Shown: one piece after another, positions 23,216 to 33,405 of the stretch | How the letters are laid out: the number at the start of each line of letters is the position of its first letter | Numbering within the stretch: the stretch's first letter is position 1 | Assembly: GCA_045837725.1 (NCBI GenBank) | Contig: JBEWZL010000043.1 | Span: forward strand, 167,882-231,881 | DNA from: Vermamoeba vermiformis | Lineage: Eukaryota; Tubulinea; Echinamoebida | DNA length: 64,000 nt | Reading direction: 5' to 3' | Position numbers and translations under genes: made by a program | The notes under the pieces: generated by a model | What the model saw: the letters and a program-made list of their open reading frames with translations, nothing else | Database searches by the model: none | Told to the model about the DNA's origin: nothing

Positions 23216-24406
23216 TTATTTCGAAACACTTTCGAGGTATATTTCGGTCGCACTTACTACATCACTCCAATTAAGTCGTTTTGCTTGCATTTGAATTTCA
23301 CGGACCACGGCCGCGCTAAATTTAGGTGATTTCAAAAGTTCGAGGACTACGGATTCGTGCCTATTTTTGACTGCCATGTGGAGAGCTGAATTGTCTTTGT
23401 CCGTGGGATCGACACGAGGGTCCTGCAGTAACAGGCCTACGATGTCGGTGTGACCTTCTATTGCTGCCCAGCGAATTGGTGAGTTGTGCAAAGCGGTCGG
23501 ATCCACCCGCTTGTCTTTGAGCAGCACGCGCACGGCATGGAAACTGCCTTTCATTGCGGCCATGCGTATAGGCTCGTTGTCATTAATAGTCGGATCCACT
23601 GACGGAGTAGCAAGTAGCAATGGAATTAGCGCGAAATTTCCGTACGTCGCGGCGGTGACCAGCACGCTCGAGCACGCTTCGGCATTGTTCACTCGTCGCT
23701 CGTAATCGAGCATCATGACCGCTATTTCGTTGTGTTTGTGCTGCACGGCAAGTTGTAAGCCCTGCGTGATATCGACATTAGCTGCTTGTGGTGCTAAGTA
23801 GTCTACAATGTGTTTGTATCCAAGAGTGCACGCCTGTGTTATTGTCGCTGTGATCGCGTGGCGCTGATTAGCATTGTCTGCAAGGGACTGATAGAGCAGT
23901 TTGAAGGCCTCGAGGTGACCGTTTTTCGAGGCACGTGGTATGGCTTCTACAGCAAGTAGCTCTTGATCTTGATTGTCAGGGTGCTTCATAATGAGATCGA
24001 TCACTTCGCACTGATTTAAATGTGCACAGCTGAGCAGAATATGTTTGAAAATCGATGCTCCGTTAGACAGAGTTTGCGGTACCAAGTTGTGGTGAAGCAG
24101 CAGTTTGATGATTCCGAACTGTGCTTGGTCTGCTAGCAACATGACGTATAATGCGACTTCTGCTGGTAATATTTCTGCTTTTGTCTTGGGATTGCCAAGG
24201 ATCATTTCCAACATGCGAAGATTGTGAGCCAGAAGGGACATCTTAAATACTCTTTTAACGTCTTCTATAAACCTTGGATCTGATAGTAAAAATTTATAGG
24301 CTAAATTCGAGGTCTGCTTCGAGACAAAGACCCATTCGATCGGGCAGTAGGACAGAACTTCGTTGGCGACTAGCTCGCGTGGTAATAATGCGCCATATTT
24401 TGCCAA
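23216..24406 (-). CDS. Ankyrin-repeat protein with an F-box-like N-terminus
   Basis: One long exon of about 396 residues. The N-terminus (LLPRELVANEVLSYCPIEWV, then FVSKQTSNLAYKF) looks like the F-box-like segment seen in two other ankyrin genes of this window. The rest is degenerate ankyrin repeats of about 33 residues, clearest near the end (NEPIRMAAMKGSFHAVRVLL, NSPIRWAAIEGHTDIVGLLL, NSALHMAVKNRHESVVLELL). Such proteins often act as substrate adaptors of ubiquitin ligases (inference). The frame is open upstream as NDNETINSEEFLAKYG without an ATG, so the true start lies in an upstream exon that I could not place. A GT donor near 24,590 is a candidate. Confidence 0.75.
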   Translation of the reverse strand: MAKYGALLPRELVANEVLSYCPIEWVFVSKQTSNLAYKFLLSDPRFIEDVKRVFKMSLLAHNLRMLEMILGNPKTKAEILPAEVALYVMLLADQAQFGIIKLLLHHNLVPQTLSNGASIFKHILLSCAHLNQCEVIDLIMKHPDNQDQELLAVEAIPRASKNGHLEAFKLLYQSLADNANQRHAITATITQACTLGYKHIVDYLAPQAANVDITQGLQLAVQHKHNEIAVMMLDYERRVNNAEACSSVLVTAATYGNFALIPLLLATPSVDPTINDNEPIRMAAMKGSFHAVRVLLKDKRVDPTALHNSPIRWAAIEGHTDIVGLLLQDPRVDPTDKDNSALHMAVKNRHESVVLELLKSPKFSAAVVREIQMQAKRLNWSDVVSATEIYLESVSK

Positions 24407-24729
24407 AAATTCTTCACTATTGATCGTTTCATTATCGTTACCTTTGTCTTTTTTAATTATTAATTCAAAAAAAGCAGATCGAAGAAATTAATTTTCAATT
24501 TCAGAAATGACCAGATTCTAACTTTAACAACAAATTTGGTCGTGTTAGGGGCCATTACCGATAATAAAAATAATTTGTTGACAAACTTACGTCTTTTTGC
24601 GGCTCTGTCAGTCGCGATCTTCAATCGGTCTTTTGTGCATCATTCAGTATTTTATAAAACATAAATATTTACAGTTGTGCTCGTGTAAGCTCAAAATTGT
24701 ACAACTTTATTCACAAAAATTTCGCTGAG

Positions 24730-26139
24730 CTATTTTTTGTCTGGCTCACTGGTTTCACCGCACCAAAACCCTTTGCAGGGCTCAAATTCACCTGTGTTCA
24801 AATCCCAATTCATATATCTCGGTGTTACTTTCGAGTAGTCTATCGTGTTGTTGGGCATTTTGACTCCAAGCCATTTCTTTACTACCCTCTCTGGCGGCGC
24901 CTTTTTGAAGTTGATGCCCTCATTCAGGCCAATGTGCATGATGCGACTGACGCGCGGCACCAGCGTGAGCGTTTTTTTGCTATTTCTCCACTAAAATAAC
25001 AGTTGAAGTTGAGCCTCGCACAAAGTAAGATCGTTTGCAACTTACGCGTCCAAGACTAATGTCCCAGTTACCGAACCAACCCCATTCGGGACTCACATCG
25101 GCCCATTGTTCGTCAGTCATTACCCAGCCAAGCAATGAGGTGTGCTTGTATGGGATCAGCAAATCAATGTTAGGATTGTTTTCCTCTTGGGAGCCAAGAT
25201 TGAATGACGACACCGTGAAGACTTGTGGTTTGAGTGTCTTGTTGCGGATAATATGCTTCTCGCTCCACTTCATAAATTCGTAAAAGTCCACGGACGGCTT
25301 CAGATCTGCTTCAAGTACGATAACTGCGTCAAACTAAAAACAGCATTAGTTCTTTTGACTCGTCTATTTGAACTATATTCGATGTTACCTGGTAGTCGTC
25401 GAGTGCTAGGCTGAGTAGAAAATAAGTGTTCCACGAGACATTCACGTCACCGCCTAACAATCCAAAGTACGGCTGTCTGTGCCTGTAGTGCACGATGTTC
25501 AACTTCGATGCAAAAGACGCAATTACTTCAGCGACTCCTTTTTTGTTGCCGTCTTGTGAAATGATCACTGCAGTCTAATGCGCAAAATATTAATCCGAGT
25601 CGTACTATTTGACCGATTGCAAGTGCCTACCTCATTAATATTTTGACAATTTGAAAGCGCTTCAAGCACTTCTCGTAGCACTTCTGGACGATTATACGCT
25701 GGTATTACAATCGGTAAGGCAGACGTTTGTTTCTTAACGCGCAGTAATAATTCTGAGGGATCGCCTAATTCCCATCGTCCACGAGTAAGTAGCGCCGATA
25801 TAAATAATATCTCGGCAATTAAGAAAAAGGCAGCGACTCCAATAAGTTTCTGAAAAAGTGAATATTTAATAATAAGATTATTTTAATATTTTGTTTAAAC
25901 ATGATAATTACACGACTAAAGGTCACAAATAAACAAGGTTTGCACCAAACTATAATTAAATAAAATCAAATAAATATTTTACATAATTAGTAAGAATGTC
26001 AAAACAATCGTTTGATCCAAATCTGTTTTGCTTTGAATAAATAGCAAAAAAAACTTTGAAATATTGCAAAAAGTATTATTAGAGTTTAAATTACCTTTTT
26101 TGACGTATTGGAAAACATTCCCGGATCGGATCTACCCAT
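24730..26139 (-). CDS. Type II membrane glycosyltransferase, GT13 (GnT-I/POMGnT1-like)
   Basis: About five exons. A short cytosolic start (MGRSDPGMFSNTSKK) is followed by a signal anchor (LIGVAAFFLIAEILFISALL) and a catalytic domain. It contains LPIVIPAYNRPEVLREVLEAL, the first strand of a GT-A fold, and FDAVIVLEADLKPSVDFYEF, where GnT-I has the metal-binding ExD motif (here Glu-Ala-Asp). It also has the acceptor loop SPEWGWFGNWD (GnT-I GWGFWDDW-like) and PRVSRIMHIGLNEG. GT13 enzymes add GlcNAc to the mannose core of N-glycans or to O-mannose in the Golgi. The overall match is reasonable but divergent, so the exact acceptor is open. Confidence 0.75.
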
Positions 26140-26374
26140 CTTCACAATCAGAGTACTTCCGCCCGAACATTGAAACGTATTGAGTGGGTGCTGCTAACGT
26201 GGTTTACACTAGCAAGAAAAAAAAATAGTTCGGCTTGCAAAAAGTGATTTTTTTTCGAAATTTTAATTTTGGGCGCCTAATTTTGAACTTCACACTACGT
26301 TTCTCACGAATACACGTTCTGTGAAAGTCAATCGAAAACTGTTTACTGCAAGGTTGAATAAAACAAGCAAGTTA

Positions 26375-27583
26375 TTAATAGTTGGCTTGAATGCGCACGT
26401 AGCCCTTGGGACGTCTGACGTACACTATGACGGCAATAACAGCCACAACAACGACCACGGCTACTCCACCAATGATCAAGTAGACCCATTTGCCGAGACT
26501 ATCCTTAGGGCCCAAGTTAACAACTGAAATGATATGCAAGTTAGATCTAGATTAACGCTCTATTAAGCTATTCAGTCCTTTACGTACTGGCATTGATGTA
26601 GAAACTCGAAAACACGGATTGCTTGTTCGCGAGGAACGAACTTGATAGTATAATTCTCGAAGCCAGCGTCTTGATTAGATGCATTAGTGCTGCGGTAGAT
26701 AGCTAGTGAATTATACTTACCGAATTGAGCCGTGAAAGTCCAAGTGGTGACGTTACTGACCACGGGGAAGGATTGAAGCTGTAATGCTTCAGCTGCGCAA
26801 TTTTGACGCGCCTCCATAACTACGACATCCATGAAATTATCAAGAGGAACTGCGTGGTAGCGTTAGTGCATATGGTTAAGATGCTCATAGGCGTGCTTAC
26901 CACCAGAAGAGATAGCGACAGTAAATTTCTTCGTGACATCTTTGTCGCCGGTTGAAATCAAAAATGGAAGTCCTTTGAAGGCGTTTGGCACGAGGTTTAC
27001 AGCTCTTGTTTCGTTATTAGGAAGATCAAGCGAAGCTATTTTCAGACGTGTTATTCGTTTGTTACAAACAAGAATAATTGAGCAACGTACTTTGCGTAAG
27101 TGTCACTTCGTAAGACAGATCTGTTGCGCTTTCAAGGTATACATAGTAGCTCATACTATCAGCAGATCCACCTAGTGTGCAAAAGGGAACATATAGTTCG
27201 TAGGTAGGGGTGAGAGCCTAAGATCCGAAATAAAATTAAATCTTGAAATTATTTTATTTAATAAATCAATTAAAATTTAATCGTTTTACGTACGCGACTG
27301 ATAGTTAAATTATATTTGCGGTCTCCAACGCCATAAAATACTGTGCCACTTCCTTGGGGAATGTTAAAAGCCAAGTTAACATAACCGTTCGAATATTTTA
27401 ACGGTTCAACACCAGTTATGTTGATAATACGCTCGTTGGGGCCTTGATTTTTCCATGTTTGAGACGATGAAGGGAAGTTTTGACAGATGGCGCAAGCTGG
27501 ATCGAATTTAATAACAAATACTATCAGCTAACACAAAACTACATACCCACGAAAGCGACTAGAATTATGGTTGTGGCTTTCAT
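26375..27583 (-). CDS. Type I single-pass membrane glycoprotein, family unknown
   Basis: Six or so exons. A hydrophobic start (MKATTIILVAFVG) acts as signal peptide. The ectodomain of about 280 residues contains CAICQNFPSSSQTW, several N-x-[ST] sequons and beta-rich segments (YNLTISRALTPTYELYVPFC). A strong membrane helix (LIIGGVAVVVVVAVIAVIVY) is followed by a short basic tail, RRPKGYVRIQANY. No named domain is recognised. The design suggests a surface receptor or adhesin. The first exon holds only the signal peptide, a common pattern for secreted genes of amoebozoans. Confidence 0.7.
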
Positions 27584-27845
27584 TTCGGCTGCTTTGATAA
27601 ATGAGCTGGAATAACATTTTGTGCATTTGTCACGAAAAAACGGAAGATCACACAACTCCTGTTGTCCTTTCTGTATTCTACGTTTGAAAAGTCGGGAGAA
27701 TGGTAGATATCGGCTAATTACGACATATTTCGTAATTTTAGCATTAATGAGCTATTTTTGACAAGCGAGGATCTTGAATTTATTACTCTACAACGTTATA
27801 TTCTTATTATAATTACACTAAATGCTCGTTCAAGGTGTATTCCCT

Positions 27846-29603
27846 TTAGTTCTTTCGTTGCTTGCTTGGCAGTGTCGGTTCAAAGTCAGCGGGCACTTCA
27901 AACAACGCAACGGGACTTTCGTGCTCGATGTACTTTTCGAAGCAGGCAATGGCAGTCACCGTCGGAAAGACTGGGATTTCTGCAAGGAACAGGTCAGAGG
28001 TGTCGCATGTAACCATTTGCACGTACCAATCTTAAGCGGGAACTCGCCAGGCGGGAGTGCTCTAGCCAGAGTTTCGACGGGTTGGAAAAATCGTTTTGGC
28101 AAACCGAGCGACAACAAGCTGAAAATTTCTTCGACTGAGCGAGGGAACTCTTTACTCGCAAAGATTGTTCCTCGGAACGATTTTTGTTTCACATCAACCG
28201 ATTCGTTCGGGTGCAACAGCGGTACTGGTGAGGTCTTAAAGATATTAATTACTGTAAAATACATTTTATGAATTGAATGTTGCTTACTTGTGATGCGAAC
28301 TGTTGATAATCGAATGGTGGATTGACCGTCTGTTTCATCAAGGAGCGACGCAACACGCGCAATTCAACACCTTCGAACGAGAACAATTTGCAACGGTAAT
28401 CGCCAACTTTGCTAGTTTTCAGCGAACCAAGCCTAGAAATGGTTGAGTTAGCTTCATTCAATTCCGAATCTTTTTACATACCAGTTTCGCATTGAATCCA
28501 ACTTGACATTTTCCATGTTCGGAGTTGTGCTTAAAAGTTCTTGTGCCATTAACAAATCAATTTCTTCCGAGATCAGCTAGACAACGACGATTAATACACC
28601 AGAATAATGCTCGTGTACGTTGCTAACCTCTTCATTAACGTTATCCAGCGAGTCTGCCACGTGCTCGTATCGATTTGTGTTGTAGTCCAAGACAATCACA
28701 GAGGCACCATTGGGGTCATCTACACAACAATACTATTAGTATCGCTACAAAATAACTATGAGGCGAACGTACTCTTGTCTTCTTTGAAAATCATCGAAAT
28801 ATTACCGCGCAACCACTTGCCGTGTTCTGCATAAGTTAGTGACGTGACCATAATGCTAATAATGCGTCTTACCAAATCCCATGAGTGTGCTGTCGATGCG
28901 CAGAGCAGTGCCGCGCTTGAATATTTTGTACCTATAGTTGCGGGTGAGTGGCTGTTCACGAATCGAAATTGAAGGTAAGGCGTAGCACTTACGTATCGCT
29001 AGGGCAAAATCGCCATAAGAATGGTACCCATGATTTAAATTCCCATCGAAATTCCATTTCAAAGTCTGGCAGCTGTATTTAAGGAGGCATTAAGTACTTA
29101 ATGCGCTAGGTAATTGCGAGATCTAGTTTGCAAAATTGCAAAACGATAAATACCTTTCGTAATATTTCTAATAATTGTGGCATTCGTTCTTTGTATTCTT
29201 TATTGTTCGTGTGCTGAACGCCAACGTAGATCTGTTCTAAAATTTCTTTCAGACCGCTCGCTTGAGCTTCTTCTAATGGAGTCCATCCTGTTGCAAAAAA
29301 TCAACATAAAAATATTAATATTATTTATGGCGTTCCTATTTAAAATAATTCGTCCCAAAGAAATTTAATAAACGTATCTAGATTGAAAAAGCTGGTACCT
29401 GATAAACTTGGCAGAGTGGGATTAGCACCCTTTGATAGCAAATATTTTACAACGTCCAATTTCTGTAAGTATATCGCAATGTGTAAAGCAGTATTTCCGG
29501 CAGGATCGTGCGCGTTGATGTCAAAACTGCTATCGCTATCAATTAAATCTTGAATATCCTCAATAGATCCATCAACGATAAGTTCAAATATATTCTTGCT
29601 CAT
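27846..29603 (-). CDS. ANKRD13: ANKRD13-family ankyrin protein (GPCR-chaperone domain)
   Basis: About nine exons. The start MSKNIFELIVDGSIEDIQ opens an ankyrin pair (NAHDPAGNTALHIAIYLQKL, DVVKYLLSKGANPTLPSLSG). The family-specific region follows: WTPLEEAQASGLKEIL, LRKLPDFEMEFRWEFKSWVP, FLWRFCPSDTYKIFKRGTAL, RIDSTLMGFG, KWLRGNISMIF, and the end EIPVFPTVTAIACFEKY. This series matches the ANKRD13 GPCR_chaperone domain (PF11904) segment by segment. In animals these proteins sit on endosomes, bind ubiquitinated membrane cargo and guide its sorting. The C-terminal ubiquitin-interacting motifs of the animal proteins are not visible: the protein stops at FEPTLPSKQRKN. Confidence 0.87.
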
Positions 29604-29779
29604 TGTGATAGTGCGCGCAGTGCCAATTAATCAAAAATATTTTCAGCTTGATTTACGTTGGTTCAATTCATTCCGGCGACAAAAAAGAGTTTAAAGCCGG
29701 GCTGCTGACAGCAGCTTCGTGATCCTTTTTAAGTGCAAGTTCAATTATTTATTTGAACCTTGAGTAAGATTTTACCGAG

Positions 29780-30690
29780 TTAGTCGATCTCGTACACGCT
29801 CTGAATTGCTAGTGTTCGATGTTCATCGCTGACCACTGTGACTTCCTTATTGATTCCCATACGATACTGCGGTTTGCTAAAATACCCGTTAGTGAAGTTG
29901 CATGCCGATGTAAACAAAGGTATAAACGTACTTTGGATGCGCGCTATGTTTCCATAAGAGCAGCCACCGGTCTACTAATGTCGACAATACCACACGCTTT
30001 GTGTGGCAAATTTCGCTAAAATATTCGATGACTTGTTGCTCTGAAAGCGATTTCGTGTCTGTGATCTGGGATGCAATAATTAACATTGCTTAGGAGAGTT
30101 GTTGTTCTTAACCATAATTATTACCTTTACACAAGGTCGATAAAATGATATTTCGTATGCCGATTTTATGCCTCCTTCGGTCAGTATTTTACGAGTTTGT
30201 TCCAAGATTGACTTGTCGACGCGCTGCTCGACCATTTCCAGTACGAACGATATTTTATAGGACTGTCCAAAGGGCACACTGCAATCTATTGTTCTATTCT
30301 TCGCATATGTCTTTAAGTTGTTGCGTAATGCTATGAAATGCTTTTTCCATAATTTGTCATCGAAAAATTCTAGAACCTAGAATTTTAAGTCAGTATTAAA
30401 TATTCGAGATTACATTAGGCATAAAACTGAGATTAATTCGTAATTATTCGTATTTTTATGTAATTAATTATCTTACTTGCTGTAGTCTTTTCGAGCACAT
30501 TTCTACCATCAATAATTCTCGCCACGATAAATTTGCTATTATTTGAAGGATTATTTCGGAAGGGAGAAGATCGAACACGGGCAGAGTCTGAACTTGGCCT
30601 CTTCTGAAAGTGTTGGGGTGGAAAACGAATTGCATTATGGACTTGATTACATTGCTGTGCAGTGAATCGCAGGTCGCGAGAAATAATCAT
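29780..30690 (-). CDS. Hypothetical protein
   Basis: Four exons giving about 245 residues. It begins MIISRDLRFTAQQCNQVHNA, has a Ser/Pro/Arg-rich linker, then a folded-looking part: FFDDKLWKKHFIALRNNLKT, VPFGQSYKISFVLEMVEQRV, SEQQVIEYFSEICHTKRVVL and VDRWLLLWKHS. It ends TLAIQSVYEID. I do not recognise the family. The joining of the first two exons uses an acceptor at GTTCTAG inside a repeated TCTAG and is the least certain step. The gene is divergent from the ankyrin gene that starts 200 bp away. Confidence 0.55.
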
Positions 30691-30890
30691 TACAGCAAAA
30701 TTCTTTCGGAAAAAGAAGTGTGTCCCGTCAATATAATTATAATTTATGTTTCCGTTTTATTTTGCATCCACGACCACACAAGTAGTAATAACACGGAACA
30801 CGTAATATCTTCGTTTTAAGATAATAATGGTGATAATTTTGTTATAATTTGGCAAGAATATTTAATATTTAGTAACGTATCTTGATAGGA

Positions 30891-31960
30891 ATGAAGAGAC
30901 AAAATAGTGGTGACCTGCCAAATCAACCACCACTAAAAAAACAAAATATGCGCGACGGAGAATATTTCAACTTACAGGAAGCACTCGAGACTGACTCAAT
31001 TAGTCCGACTCCTGACACATCCGACAGGAAAATGACAGAACTAACAGTGCCAATTCCAGACGACATTATTTGCAATCACCTTGTCCCACACTATTCTCGC
31101 ACATGGTTGTTCGTATCGAAAAGGCAGCACGGCATTGCGTTCGCGAATTTGGCGCACGACCCTCGATTGCAAAAGATCTTTTCAAGCATTGAAGAGGCCC
31201 TTATTAGTGCTTGCAAAGCTGGAAATACATTGGCAGTTCAAACGCTGCTGCGCCACGGACACATTAACTATCTTCTCGTGACTGAGAACTACGATGGCGA
31301 AGAATTTACGTATTTAGATATGAACGACTTGTCACTAAGCATTTTCGAACGGAACAATTACGCAATCATACAAAGCTTTATCAACGACAAGAGAACACCT
31401 TCAAAATTATTAGGAGAAATAATGTGCTGGGCTGTAACAAAGGGCCACTACGAAATGGCAGTCAGCTTGTTAAGTGATCGCACGCGGATGGCAGAAGAAA
31501 TAAAATTCTCAATCAAACAACTATTGAATACAGCTACAAGCCACGGCTATATTAACCTCGTGCAATACATCTTGAGAGAACACCGAGAATATTTTCGGCC
31601 CATTTCGAGGAACAAGCTTTGCAATACGCAGCAAATGATGGCAACTACATGATCGTAGACGAGCTGATAAATTACGGATTTGATCCAACGGAGAATTGCA
31701 ACTACCCTCTGCGCATAGCTACCTATAGAAAGCACCACGAGATCATTAAGCGTCTCTTACGATGTCCGCAAGTGGATCCAAATGACGCTCGCGTTTACGA
31801 CTTTGATGGAGACAGTTTTGTGGGTAGTGCCGTTGAAACAGCGCTCTACGGTGGAGACATTGGCATTATTCAACTGATATTGGCGGATCCTAGAACCATC
31901 GTGACACCAGACTTGCAACAACTCTTTGCCCATTTATTACCAGGTCAAACAATAAATTAG
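30891..31960 (+). CDS. Ankyrin-repeat protein with F-box-like segment, carrying a frameshift
   Basis: Reads MKRQNSGDLPNQPPLKKQ, then an F-box-like part (TVPIPDDIICNHLVPHYSRT, WLFVSKRQHGIAFANLAHDP) and degenerate ankyrin units. The N-terminal part is similar to the gene at 23.2-24.4 kb. Near 31,590, in the run GAATATTTTCGG, the frame has to change by one base to continue: before it the protein ends in ILREHREYF, after it the reading is SAHFEEQALQYAANDGNYMI with good ankyrin pattern up to LLPGQTIN. Either the gene is recently broken or a T was lost in the assembly. No intron fits. Confidence 0.65.
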
Positions 31961-31965
31961 TTGAT

Positions 31966-32517
31966 TCAAGGCTCTTCAGGAGGGTCGAATAGCAATTCTT
32001 CGAAAATTGTAGGCTCACTGGGATAATCAAATTCCTCCATGTGGAGTGTAGTGAGATTCTCAAAAAAGGAGTATTCCTGGTACTCATGCTGATGCCACGG
32101 TACGCACAAGCGTACCTAATTCTGTGAATCGTGGGATCTTCACGATAAATATAAATACTGTTGTAAACGCCTAAATAAATCATTCTCTCTTTATTACAAA
32201 CAAATTCTAGGTGGCCAGGGTTAAAATTGTTGTAACCATGCTTAGCAAAGGCACTTCTGATGAGAGTAAGATGTTGCTCAGGGAGATAAAGAGTAGAAGG
32301 AGGATGAGCACAAAGAGAGTCAGTGATATCCCAAAATTTTATGGCTTGGATTTTTTGATCTCTGATCTGCAAGGCTAATTGCCCTGTTATATTTGTTCTG
32401 CCTCAGCCTCAAGCCCAGCAAGAAGGATAAGACCCCCCTGTCCAAAAGAATGATATCAAGCTTCCAAATGTTCACAATTTTCCAACTGAATTTCGATCTG
32501 CCCAAGGAAATTCCCAA
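31966..32517 (-). pseudogene. Fragment of an unknown gene, frame-shifted
   Basis: Two open stretches in different frames read as one protein: DSLCAHPPSTLYLPEQHLTL, FVCNKERMIYLGVYNSIYIY, then WHQHEYQEYSFFENLTTLHM and an acidic end FEELLFDPPEEP with a stop at 31,966. The change of frame lies near 32,105-32,120, and no intron of reasonable size bridges it. The 5' part toward 32,517 is poorly supported. No family recognised. It is convergent with the frame-shifted ankyrin gene, only a few bases from its stop. Confidence 0.4.
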
Positions 32518-33405
32518 CGTTCTTCAAGTTGATGAATAGTTTGATACTGTTTGTTATTTGGCTTGCAAGGAGAAGTGGCTCATGGAAGATTTCTGCTGTG
32601 CCATGATTTTGAAATTGCATTAATTGTGGGTGATGAGCCTTGTCCTATCTGCCTATATATCATACTTATTCCTTATTTTTGATTTTTAATCTGCTCAAAT
32701 CTGACCCTATTTTTCAAACAGAAAAAAGCAAGTCCCATGAAGTGGAAACTGAAGAAGAAAGAAAGTAAAAAACAAAAGAGGGTCAAGGCAGTGTAACTAA
32801 GTTTTGTGACCTGTTCTAATTCATGCAGATTCCCAATCCAAAGGCTGGGAACAGATTGCAGCCAGCCTTATTCGATTTTTGAATGAGGTCCAAATGTCTT
32901 CAGTTGTCTTTAATGTGGATGACTTCCATGAACTGTTGGACTGCTTGAAATTATTCATATATGTAAAAGGGCCTGGCCATATTCCGTAACCAACTACCAC
33001 GTTAAATTTATTTTTTTTTGATAACACGACCACTTCAAGCATAGGCACAATAGTAACAATATGTAAACAACTATTACTTCGCTATAGATATAGTAGACTT
33101 TGATTGTCTAGAAAGGTAAGTCCAAATCCAGATTCGTTTTTTAAGATCTTCAGTACTTCTTCCTATTACGAGTTCAATATTCATATATATTATTATTATT
33201 ATGGATGAACCGATTAAGCAAATTGTTAGCAGAATAATTAAATTGATTTTAATTAATTATGGTTCAAGCAGATCTCAACTCGTTCGAGTAATTTATCGAT
33301 CCCGCTTCTAGATTGGGACGAACTTTTAACGAGGTGAAAAATATCCCACTATTAAAGTGTAAACTTTACACTTTTAAAATAAACTTTACTTCTAACGTTA
33401 CAAAC
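32518..33405. other. Gene-poor stretch with small coding-like fragments
   Basis: A plus-strand series near 32,720-32,990 looks like short exons (SKSHEVETEEERK, then DSQSKGWEQIAASLIRFLNE and VFNVDDFHELLDCLKLF before a stop) with an intron-like interval ending ATGCAG. No start codon or family could be found, so I do not call a gene. From 33,050 to 33,400 the sequence is AT-rich and featureless apart from the first GTAAACTTTAC palindrome at about 33,360. Confidence 0.4.

Noticed and set aside
27822-28271. A 149-codon plus-strand frame opposite the 3' part of the ANKRD13 gene.
   Set aside because: It lies antisense to exons with strong family matches, so it is a shadow.
32320-33050. A possible mobile-element protein fragment in the gene-poor stretch.
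   Set aside because: No transposase, reverse-transcriptase or integrase motif and no terminal repeats could be seen.
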